From Bacillota bacterium (GTDB lineage Bacteria; Bacillota; Clostridia; Oscillospirales; Ruminococcaceae), in NCBI GenBank assembly GCA_023443315.1, contig JAEZVA010000090.1, forward strand, positions 1 to 7,377: a DNA stretch of 7,377 bases, read 5' to 3'. The position numbers were made by a program, and so were the translations under genes. Under the pieces are notes generated by a model, which saw only the letters and a list, made by a program, of their open reading frames with translations, had not been told where the DNA came from and did no database searches. Shown one piece after another: positions 1-5,897 of this stretch. The number at the start of each line of letters is the position of its first letter. The stretch's first letter is position 1.

Positions 1-27
1 CGGGTCGCCCCAATTTAGACAAAGCTA

Positions 28-57
28 TTGACTATGCGGCGGATTGTGTGCTATAAT
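28..57 (+). promoter_or_regulatory. Promoter of the tRNA cluster
   Basis: A -35 box TTGACT (28-33) and a perfect -10 box TATAAT (52-57) are separated by 18 bases. The predicted start is near base 64, leaving a leader of about 14 bases before tRNA-Gly. It is the only good promoter seen ahead of the four tRNA genes. Confidence 0.8.
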
Positions 58-77
58 ACAATCCGTCGCTGAAGTGC

Positions 78-151
<74 letters not shown>

Positions 152-209
152 TTGTCGTCAGGGGGACACAAGGGTTGCGGTACATTTCGTGTATGGCAAG
201 CCAAAATAT

Positions 210-286
210 GTGCCTGTAGCTCAGCTGGATAGAGCATCCGCCTTCTAAGCGGAGGGTCGTGGGTTCGAGTCCCCCCAGGCGCGCCA
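210..286 (+). tRNA. tRNA-Arg (anticodon TCT)
   Basis: The acceptor stem GTGCCTG (210-216) pairs with CAGGCGC (276-282), with one G-U pair, then discriminator G and an encoded CCA. The anticodon stem TCCGC/GCGGA holds loop CTTCTAA, with anticodon TCT at 244-246 for AGA/AGG codons. The D-arm (TAGCTCAGCTGGATAGAGC) and T-arm (GGGTTCGAGTCCC) are canonical. It lies 58 bases after tRNA-Gly in the same probable transcript. Confidence 0.97.
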
Positions 287-292
287 GTATGT

Positions 293-370
293 GGTGGGTA
301 TAGCTCAGTTGGTTAGAGCGCCAGATTGTGGCTCTGGAGGTCGTGGGTTCGAATCTCATTATCCACCCCA
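293..370 (+). tRNA. tRNA-His (anticodon GTG)
   Basis: The acceptor stem GTGGGTA (294-300) pairs with TATCCAC (360-366). The extra G at 293 is the encoded G-1 identity base typical of tRNA-His, opposite discriminator C (367), followed by CCA (368-370). The anticodon stem CCAGA/TCTGG holds anticodon GTG at 328-330. The gene starts only 6 bases after tRNA-Arg, so the two must be processed from one transcript. Confidence 0.97.
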
Positions 371-380
371 CTTAAAAACA

Positions 381-432
381 AAATTCATGCGCCCCTTCCC
401 GCGTTATCCGCACGGGCGGCGCATGAATTTTT
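381..432 (+). terminator. Terminator-like hairpin between tRNA-His and tRNA-Gln
   Basis: The arms at 381-393 and 418-430 are perfectly complementary over 13 bp, and an inner CCCG/CGGG stem (398-401/413-416) extends the fold. The 3' arm ends in TTTTT (428-432), as expected of an intrinsic terminator for the Gly-Arg-His transcript. It sits only 8 bases ahead of tRNA-Gln, and no promoter is visible after it, so it may be partial or leaky (see findings). Confidence 0.75.
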
Positions 433-440
433 CTGTATCA

Positions 441-516
441 TGGGCTGTCGCCAAGCGGTAAGGCACAGGACTTTGACTCCTGCATCCCGATGGTTCGAAT
501 CCATCCAGCCCAACCA
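441..516 (+). tRNA. tRNA-Gln (anticodon TTG)
   Basis: The acceptor stem TGGGCTG (441-447) pairs with CAGCCCA (506-512), then discriminator A (513) and an encoded CCA (514-516). The anticodon stem CAGGA/TCCTG holds loop CTTTGAC, with anticodon TTG at 473-475 for CAA/CAG codons. The weak first acceptor pair (T-A) is typical of tRNA-Gln. It is the last tRNA of the cluster, separated from the other three by a strong hairpin, and a terminator follows 9 bases later. Confidence 0.96.
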
Positions 517-524
517 GAATAGGT

Positions 525-570
525 AATGAAAGAAGTCGATTCTAAATAAGGGTCGACTTCTTTCATTTTT
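525..570 (+). terminator. Intrinsic terminator after tRNA-Gln
   Basis: A perfect 15-bp inverted repeat (525-539 and 553-567) has a 13-base loop and runs into TTTTT (566-570). This is a clear Rho-independent terminator for the tRNA transcript. Confidence 0.9.
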
Positions 571-602
571 GGTGCAATAACGATTAGCCGTCGTACTGCT
601 AT

Positions 603-646
603 AACAAGCCCCGAAAAGCTTAATGAGGCGCTTTTCGGGGCTTGTT
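603..646 (+). terminator. Second strong hairpin, probable backup terminator
   Basis: A 17-bp perfect inverted repeat (603-619 and 630-646) encloses a 10-base loop. The 3' side on the + strand is moderately T-rich (GTGTTTTGGTT), while the minus-strand exit is not. It lies between the convergent tRNA cluster and the hydrolase gene. It could stop leftover tRNA readthrough or protect the hydrolase mRNA 3' end. Direction is uncertain. Confidence 0.55.
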
Positions 647-696
647 GTGTTTTGGTTGCTACTTCTATGTATTGATGTTCCTGCCTTGGGTCACGC

Positions 697-1491
697 TCAC
701 AGCGTTTGGATAAATTCAAGTATCGCCGCATTCACCTGACGGGGATTATCCCCGTTCGAGAAATGTGCGGCATCCTTGATTATCACCAGTGGATACCCGG
801 TATTTTGCGCCCAACGTTTGCAGTAGCTTTGCACCTTGCCTGTTTTGTCGTGTTCGCCCAGTAAAATGAGTACCGGGAACCCGAAAGAAACGTCCTGATT
901 CTCTTGAATAAAGCCGCGGTAGGCAATATCCATCTGTGTGACGATGTCCTCCTTCGTAAGCGGCTTGAGCATCGTTATCATCTTATCATGGGAATACTGC
1001 GTTCTCGAAACGGATTTTGCCATGCTTATGCGCAGCATGGCATTCGAGAACCATCCCGCCATTGCCCCAACGCGCTTTAGCCACCAGATGTCTGATTTCG
1101 AATAGTACGCAAGCCCAAACGGAGTGGTGTCCAGTGCGACAAAGCCTTGGGTCCGCTCGGGATACATCGCCCCAAACATCTGCGACGGGTACCCGCCCAT
1201 CGACATCCCCACCAGTACGACCTTTTCTATCGCTTCCGCCTCTAGTATCGCGTGCAGCTCCTCGGCGCAATTGCGGTACGAAAAATCCGTATAGGGGCGC
1301 GAAAGCCCGTGCAGCGGAACATCCCACACAATGATGTGATAGCTCTGCTTAAAAAACTCCACCTGTTTTTCGAACATCTCGTGGTTGGCTGTTAGCCCAT
1401 GGGTAAACACCAGTGTTTTACTGTGTTTTTCACTGCGCGAGATCCAATAATGAACTTCACCCCGCGCCGACTGGATGCTTTTATGTTCCAT
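697..1491 (-). CDS. Alpha/beta hydrolase (serine hydrolase, substrate unknown)
   Basis: A soluble 264-residue protein of the alpha/beta hydrolase fold, probably cytoplasmic, since no signal peptide is seen. Numbered from the chosen start, the oxyanion-region motif HG is at 31-32, the nucleophile elbow GMSMG has Ser97, the acid Asp215 lies in LLGEHD, and His243 lies in DAAHFS. The triad is therefore complete and in the usual order, and length is normal for single-domain members. A Trp/Met-rich stretch after residue about 125 corresponds to the lid region. The start at 1491 is preferred because AGAAAGG lies 8 bases upstream. An ATG at 1515 would add 8 residues and has a weaker site. The gene stands alone, divergent from the lipoprotein genes. 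Ester, lactone or peptide hydrolysis is possible; the sequence does not fix the substrate. Confidence 0.88.
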   Translation of the reverse strand: MEHKSIQSARGEVHYWISRSEKHSKTLVFTHGLTANHEMFEKQVEFFKQSYHIIVWDVPLHGLSRPYTDFSYRNCAEELHAILEAEAIEKVVLVGMSMGGYPSQMFGAMYPERTQGFVALDTTPFGLAYYSKSDIWWLKRVGAMAGWFSNAMLRISMAKSVSRTQYSHDKMITMLKPLTKEDIVTQMDIAYRGFIQENQDVSFGFPVLILLGEHDKTGKVQSYCKRWAQNTGYPLVIIKDAAHFSNGDNPRQVNAAILEFIQTL

Positions 1492-1540
1492 CTTCGATGC
1501 CTTTCTCTGTATCATGTCAACCTGTTCCTATTTTGTTTAC

Positions 1541-1569
1541 ATGCTATACCATTTGGGTCTGGTTGTCAA
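1541..1569 (-). promoter_or_regulatory. Probable promoter of the hydrolase gene
   Basis: On the minus strand a perfect -35 TTGACA (1564-1569) is followed after 17 bases by TAGCAT (1541-1546), matching TATAAT at four of six positions. A register with TATAGC (1543-1548) gives 15-base spacing. Either places the transcript start about 40 bases ahead of the hydrolase ATG. Confidence 0.55.
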
Positions 1570-1634
1570 ATTTCGCGTTGTTTTGCTGTTATTGTTAGAA
1601 TGGATTTCTCTTAGGCAGAGTGGATGTAATTATT

Positions 1635-1640
1635 TATAAT
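1635..1640 (+). promoter_or_regulatory. Candidate -10 element for the lipoprotein genes
   Basis: A perfect TATAAT lies 85 bases ahead of the first lipoprotein ATG, but no good -35 is at the right distance (TTAGGC at 1611-1616 is poor). A second candidate, TGGTATATT (1644-1652), resembles an extended -10. A 10-base palindrome TTCACGTGAA (1658-1667) lies just downstream of both, in a place where an operator could sit. Confidence 0.4.
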
Positions 1641-1724
1641 TCGTGGTATATTTTGTTTTCACGTGAAGTAAACGGAACTGATTCGCGCACTTATGTTATA
1701 TATTGTAAAGTTGAGGGCTGTTCT

Positions 1725-2483
1725 ATGAAAAAGCTGCTTGCTATACTTTTCTCTGTATTATTCCTCTCCGCCGCAAGCGGATGCGAACAAGCAATTACCC
1801 ATGAGGGGTTGAATCGCTTCTTAGTTTCTGATATTTCTGATAAATTAAGTCATACAGTAGCACAGGATAACCCGTCGAACGCAACTAGCACTGCAAGTAT
1901 GAATGGAAAGAGCAATTATCTGTTTTCGGATGATGAGTTTAATGAAGCGAAACAACAAGCAGAGTTACTGACTGCTCATCTGGTTGTTGACGCAATTTAT
2001 GACTTTAATGATGGGAAAAAATCATTTTCGAATCGTGAAATTAACAATTTTGTGTTGACAACTGTTCGTTATTTTGATGATTCGCAGTACTTATACCATG
2101 ATTTTATTAATAAAACAGAAGACGGTTTATATCTGTTTTCCGTTAATAAGGTTCAGCAAATCGTACACGAAGTATTTGGTATGGATGATTGGGTTTTAGA
2201 TGCCGGAGGTGCAGACCTCTAGTTTAATGAGAACAAGCAACAATATGTAACTGGCTTGGAATTCGGAATTGGTAGAATAAATTCTTATAAAAACTTGACT
2301 TCAGAAATACGTAATGATACGTCAACTATTGTTACTACTTTTCTCTTATTAGAGAGCGCTAGCATTGATGGAGACCCCGGTTGGAAGGAGGCGGGGTATT
2401 ATCATTTTACCTTTCAAGTCATGCATGAAAACGAACGACTATTCCTTCGTTTCCTTGAAATGAACACTGATATGGTTGACTGA
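1725..2483 (+). pseudogene. Lipoprotein of unknown function, interrupted by an in-frame TAG
   Basis: The start at 1725 gives a clean lipoprotein signal: MKK, a hydrophobic stretch, and lipobox ASGC with Cys20. GAGGG lies upstream as ribosome binding site. An upstream ATG at 1620 would add 35 residues and bury the signal peptide, so it is rejected. The frame stops at TAG (2220-2222), codon 166, then continues open in the same frame to TGA at 2481-2483, for a total of 252 codons. The part after the stop continues the similarity to the next two genes, and the TAG aligns with a Tyr in the third gene's YYDEQK motif, so one base change from TAT or TAC explains it. As read, the product is a 165-residue truncated lipoprotein lacking the C-terminal beta-rich part. 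No known family is recognised. It is probably anchored outside the membrane. A sequencing error or real readthrough is also possible. Confidence 0.75.
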
Positions 2484-2518
2484 GTTGTTACCATAATGCT
2501 AGGAGGAAACAAAACACC

Positions 2519-3376
2519 ATGAAAAGACAAGTTAGCATATTTCTCATTCTTTTGCTCCTCCTCGTGTCTTCCTGTGCTGCGCAAACCCCGTCTGCGGCGT
2601 CTCTGGGTTATAGCAAAATACCCGCCCCATCTTCTGCCGCAGAGCAGGAACGGCAGGATTACTTAAGCTCCCTGACGATTGACAGCGCGCCGGTGGACTT
2701 TTCCACCCCATCTGAGATTGATTTTTCTAAGGCTCATACCACTAACTTTGATTATTCCCTCGACTATCTGACTATGCCGCACAATGAGCTTTGGTACGCG
2801 TTAAGAATAGTTGTCCCTTTTTTTAGCGACAGCATGGATTGGACATTCCCAAACCCTCGGGACGAGTATACCGCATCAATCTATTGCTATGTGTTAAACC
2901 GAATAATTCATAGCGAAACCGCACATAACCCTGAGGATTATTGTGTTGACGGATACTATTACGATATACCCAGAGCAATCGTTGAGACGACAGCCGCGCA
3001 GTATTTCACGCTGTCCGATTCTGACCTTTCTGCGCTGACCAGTTTAAATTCAGATTACAATCCTTCCTCCGGCAATGCAATTCCGGTGTACTATTATGAC
3101 GCTGAAAAAGATGTTATTGTATGCAGTGCGGATTCTCTTGCCGTAAGCGGTGGAATTGGACGTTATCTAATTGAAGAGGTGACGCTTACCGACATGGATA
3201 TGCTTCATATAACCGTTCGTTACTTTGACAATCCGTATAATTCTTCTGGTAAATTACTTTCCATCAGTGAAGCGATGAATACTTCGAATTTTTGCATCTA
3301 CTTCAACGTTCAGCTTGACGGATTGGATTTTAGATATGTGCAAGTGGGTGAAACTTATGTTTTTTCAAAACAATAA
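2519..3376 (+). CDS. Putative lipoprotein of unknown function (second of the triplet)
   Basis: A 285-residue predicted extracytoplasmic lipoprotein. MKRQ is followed by a Leu-rich segment and lipobox VSSC with Cys19. A Ser/Ala/Pro-rich linker (about 20-50) precedes a globular part rich in Tyr and Asp. The pattern DGYYY then about 15 residues to YF (middle of the protein), followed by YYYDAEKD and a beta-strand-like C-terminus, matches the layout of its two neighbours. A perfect AGGAGG (2501-2506) lies 12 bases before the ATG, a rather long spacing. It starts 35 bases after the frame of the first gene ends and overlaps the third gene by 20 bases, so the three are probably co-transcribed. No enzyme motif or known domain is recognised. 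Base composition is somewhat more GC-rich than the neighbouring two paralogues. Confidence 0.8.
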   Translation: MKRQVSIFLILLLLLVSSCAAQTPSAASLGYSKIPAPSSAAEQERQDYLSSLTIDSAPVDFSTPSEIDFSKAHTTNFDYSLDYLTMPHNELWYALRIVVPFFSDSMDWTFPNPRDEYTASIYCYVLNRIIHSETAHNPEDYCVDGYYYDIPRAIVETTAAQYFTLSDSDLSALTSLNSDYNPSSGNAIPVYYYDAEKDVIVCSADSLAVSGGIGRYLIEEVTLTDMDMLHITVRYFDNPYNSSGKLLSISEAMNTSNFCIYFNVQLDGLDFRYVQVGETYVFSKQ

Positions 3377-4085
3377 TAGATGCTTAACGAAATTGGTCAT
3401 CTTTCAAACAATACTCTTTTGCGTAATTATTGTAGGGCTTAGCGGATGCGATGGTACTGTGTCACAGAATATATCGTCTGCATCTGATTTAAGCCAGGCA
3501 GTGTCTTTGCCTTCTAGTTCTAATGTGACGATTAACTCAAATATAAACAATGAAGTAATAGTAAATGGTGAACCCATAGATGGGGATTCCCCCTTGGTTC
3601 AAAAAGTCTTTTTAATGTGGAAATCGTTTGGGGGGTACCCTTCGTTTACAAATGTAAATGCAATAACTTCATCTACAATTAGTGAGTTATATGCAAATTA
3701 TTGTAACAGCAATGATATCCCCATAGCTTTTTCGGTTGAAGACAAAGATGGATCTAAGTGGATGAAGCAAGAGCCTGTTGAGCAATTTGCCCAAGAATAT
3801 TTTGGCGTAGAACCCAATAAGCTTCATGATTCTACCGAATACTATGATGAGCAAAAGGGCTACAGATACCCATTGGTATTTCCAGTCGCTCCTGAAAGCG
3901 CTCTAATAATATCTGCAAAGAGCATAAACGAGGAACAGATATCTATAAAACTAGAATATGTTTTTAACTTGCCGCCAGAATTCTACGCAAAACCGGGTAA
4001 GGTAAAAGCGGTTCATACAGTGATTATTCGCTCTGAGAACGATAATTTTACATTTGTTAGCGCAGATATTGACGATGAAAGATAA
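3357..4085 (+). CDS. Putative lipoprotein of unknown function (third of the triplet)
   Basis: A 242-residue predicted lipoprotein with a long polar N-region (FFQNNNR), hydrophobic core and canonical lipobox LSGC with Cys31. A Ser/Asn/Gln-rich low-complexity linker follows (about 33-65). The globular part contains DGSKW, then QEYFG and YYDEQKGY, which align with the same positions in the two preceding genes. The C-terminal third alternates hydrophobic and polar residues as in beta strands. The start at 3357 is chosen because GGGTGA lies 7 bases before it. An ATG at 3315 is in frame but adds 14 residues ahead of the signal and deepens the overlap, and a TTG at 3393 is another option. The gene overlaps the end of the second gene by 20 bases, suggesting translational coupling. 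The function is not recognised. Confidence 0.78.
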   Translation: MFFQNNNRCLTKLVIFQTILFCVIIVGLSGCDGTVSQNISSASDLSQAVSLPSSSNVTINSNINNEVIVNGEPIDGDSPLVQKVFLMWKSFGGYPSFTNVNAITSSTISELYANYCNSNDIPIAFSVEDKDGSKWMKQEPVEQFAQEYFGVEPNKLHDSTEYYDEQKGYRYPLVFPVAPESALIISAKSINEEQISIKLEYVFNLPPEFYAKPGKVKAVHTVIIRSENDNFTFVSADIDDER

Positions 4086-4123
4086 AATTATAAAGAGTAA
4101 GTGTTCTATTATAAACATAACAA

Positions 4124-4159
4124 AACGCAGGCGCCCCATTCTCACGGGGCGCCTGCGTT
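4124..4159 (-). terminator. Intrinsic terminator, mainly for the CBS-domain gene
   Basis: A perfect 14-bp GC-rich inverted repeat (4124-4137 and 4146-4159) has an 8-base loop. On the minus strand it exits into TTTTGTTATGTTT, so it fits the end of the CBS-domain gene, whose stop is 27 bases away. It may also halt the convergent lipoprotein transcript, though the + strand exit (AATGTAG) lacks a T-run. Confidence 0.85.
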
Positions 4160-4186
4160 AATGTAGATAATAATAAGTCTGGGAGC

Positions 4187-5545
4187 CTATTCTCCCTTCT
4201 TCTCGTCGCCATTCTCCTCCACAGGTGGGGGAAGCTTTACGACCTTAACGCTAGCGATGCGGCGGTCTTCGACCTCCAGCACCGTGAACTCCACGTTGTT
4301 TACCACAACGCTCGGGCGTTCCTCCTCAGAGGGGATGTAGCCCAAGATGTCGATGATAAGCCCGGCAATCGTCTCGTAGTCGCCCTCGTCGGGCAGCGGT
4401 ATGTCCAAAATCTCGGAGAGCTCCTCGATGTCGGTGGCGCCGTCCACCGTAAAGGTACTGTCGTCCACCATCTGAATCTCCTCTTCCTCGTTGTCGTATT
4501 CGTCCTGAATATTGCCGACAATCGCCTCGAGCAGATCCTCCATCGTTACAATGCCGCTGGTACCGCCGTACTCGTCGCACACCACGGCAAACTGAACCTT
4601 TTTATCCTGAAACTCCTTAAACAACTCCTTAACATGGTTGCTTTCAGGCACAAACAACACGGGTCGAATAAAGTCTTTGATGGCAATCTTGGGGTTTGGC
4701 TTGTTGTTGATTAAGCGAAGCAGATCCTTCACATACACAACACCCGTAATGTTATCAAGATCATCCTCATAGACGGGGATGCGCGAGTATCCTTCGTCGA
4801 TTGCAATGTTTACAACATCCTCAATCGAGGCGCCAGCGTCTACACCCATGATATCGGTGCGGTGGGTCATAATCTCAGCGGCGGTGATGTCATCGAGCTC
4901 GAAGATGTTGTTAATCATCTCCTTGGCACTTTCCTCAATTACACCCTTTTCGTTACCCACATCCACCAGCATGCGAATCTCTTCCTCGGTCACGCGGTCG
5001 GGTTCGGAATTGGGGTCGATGCCAAACATGCGAATCACGCCGTTTGTTGAGGCAGACAACAGCCTAACAAAGGGACGGGTGACCTTATACAATACGGTGA
5101 GCGCGCCCACGGTGGCAAACGCAAACTTTTCGGGGTTTTGCATCGCTACCCGTTTGGGAACAAGCTCGCCAAACACAAGGGTAAAATAGGACAGGAAGAG
5201 GGTGATCGCAACCATAATAATCGCTTTTAGCACCGATGCGGGCAATGGCAGAACGCCTTCCAGCGCCGCGGTAATCGGCTCAGCAAAGCTGTCTGCGGCA
5301 ACCGCAGATGCCAAAAAGCCCGAGATGGTCACGCCAATCTGGATGGTGGCAAGAAAACGCGAGGGCTCCTTGACCAAACTAAGCAGCAGACGAGCCTTTT
5401 TATGCCCTTCCTCCGCCATCTTATTGACCTTGTTGTCGTTAACCTGAATGATGGCAATCTCGCTTCCAGCAAAAAACGCGTTTGTAAGTATCAGTACAAA
5501 TAGTAGCGCGATATACAACAGATATCGGGTACTGTCAGGGTCCAT
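4187..5545 (-). CDS. CNNM/HlyC-CorC family membrane protein with CBS domains
   Basis: A 452-residue membrane protein of the 'hemolysin C / CorC / CNNM' family. Members are linked to Mg2+ or other divalent-cation export or sensing; the haemolysin name is historical. The N-terminal DUF21/CNNM domain (about 8-190) has a first helix with NAFFAGSE, further hydrophobic segments near 65-85 and 105-130, and the signature GELVPKRVA (126-134). A CBS pair follows (about 229-276 with SRIPVYED, and 296-346 with DEYGGTSGIVTMEDLLE). The C-terminal CorC/HlyC domain lies at about 361-437, with DEGDYETIAG. Length and order are complete. The start at 5545 is chosen for AGGAG (5557-5561), 11 bases upstream. An ATG at 5572 overlaps that site and would add 9 residues. 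The stop is TAG. It is monocistronic, with a consensus promoter and a terminator of its own. Confidence 0.93.
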   Translation of the reverse strand: MDPDSTRYLLYIALLFVLILTNAFFAGSEIAIIQVNDNKVNKMAEEGHKKARLLLSLVKEPSRFLATIQIGVTISGFLASAVAADSFAEPITAALEGVLPLPASVLKAIIMVAITLFLSYFTLVFGELVPKRVAMQNPEKFAFATVGALTVLYKVTRPFVRLLSASTNGVIRMFGIDPNSEPDRVTEEEIRMLVDVGNEKGVIEESAKEMINNIFELDDITAAEIMTHRTDIMGVDAGASIEDVVNIAIDEGYSRIPVYEDDLDNITGVVYVKDLLRLINNKPNPKIAIKDFIRPVLFVPESNHVKELFKEFQDKKVQFAVVCDEYGGTSGIVTMEDLLEAIVGNIQDEYDNEEEEIQMVDDSTFTVDGATDIEELSEILDIPLPDEGDYETIAGLIIDILGYIPSEEERPSVVVNNVEFTVLEVEDRRIASVKVVKLPPPVEENGDEKKGE

Positions 5546-5696
5546 GTTGTTTCTTTCTCCTTTTTTATGCATTTAATCATAGGATGGATATTTCGACACA
5601 CACTATACTAGTGGACTAAATCCCCAAAATATAGCGTGCGATGTCGCGTAGCAAAACGCAATATGAAATAATTGGAATATTCAGTTATTCATAGAT

Positions 5697-5725
5697 ATTA
5701 TATAAAAAGATTTTGTGGTTGTCAA
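5697..5725 (-). promoter_or_regulatory. Perfect-consensus promoter of the CBS-domain gene
   Basis: On the minus strand TTGACA (5720-5725) and TATAAT (5697-5702) are separated by exactly 17 bases, a full match to the housekeeping sigma consensus. The start would be near 5690, leaving about 145 nt of leader before the ATG at 5545. Confidence 0.82.
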
Positions 5726-5774
5726 ATCTGCAAGGTATTCGGTTATTTTAAAAAAGGTGAAACCTGCACAAAAA

Positions 5775-5800
5775 CATCAAACAATTGTTACAATTTGATG
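5775..5800. promoter_or_regulatory. Nested palindromes, possible operator
   Basis: An outer inverted repeat CATCAAA (5775-5781)/TTTGATG (5794-5800) encloses AACAATTGTT (5780-5789) and the overlapping AATTGT-T-ACAATT (5783-5795). It lies 50 bases behind the minus-strand -35 and 63 bases ahead of the plus-strand -35, so a bound protein could affect both. A second palindrome TGAGCGCTCA is at 5810-5819. The TTGT/ACAA core loosely recalls Rex-type sites, but the match is not close enough to name the regulator. Confidence 0.4.
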
Positions 5801-5862
5801 CAGTAAAGATGAGCGCTCACCAAGGTTTACTCAAATTTAATATATTAATATGGCTTTAGATA

Positions 5863-5891
5863 TTTACTTTATAGAGTAAAAACGGTATAAT
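5863..5891 (+). promoter_or_regulatory. Promoter for PFOR
   Basis: TTTACT (5863-5868) and a perfect TATAAT (5886-5891) are spaced by 17 bases. The predicted start near 5898 gives a roughly 208-nt leader. An inverted repeat TTTACT/AGTAAA (5863-5868/5875-5880) overlaps the promoter spacer and could be an operator. A weaker downstream candidate, TTGCGG (6013-6018) with TATAGT (6034-6039), has 15-base spacing and would give a leader of about 60 nt. Confidence 0.65.
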
Positions 5892-5897
5892 TCTTAA

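Noticed and set aside
986..1334. Open frames on both strands inside the hydrolase gene
   Set aside because: The hydrolase frame carries a full catalytic triad; the others are Arg/Pro/Ala-rich shadow translations without motifs.
1658..1667. Palindrome TTCACGTGAA as a firm operator call
   Set aside because: A 10-base palindrome alone is weak evidence; it is mentioned with the nearby -10 element but not called as a feature of its own.
2256..2483. Independent small gene of 75 codons starting at TTG
   Set aside because: It has no convincing ribosome binding site, is in the same frame as the preceding lipoprotein, and continues its similarity to the paralogues, so it is the tail of the interrupted gene.
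4300..5447. Open frames on either strand within the CBS-domain gene
   Set aside because: The minus-strand main frame has continuous CNNM, CBS and CorC domain motifs; the others are shadows.
5546..5690. Metal-sensing riboswitch in the leader of the CBS-domain gene
   Set aside because: Expected from family context, but no yybP-ykoY or M-box core motif could be found by reading; only a small CACTA/TAGTG hairpin is present.
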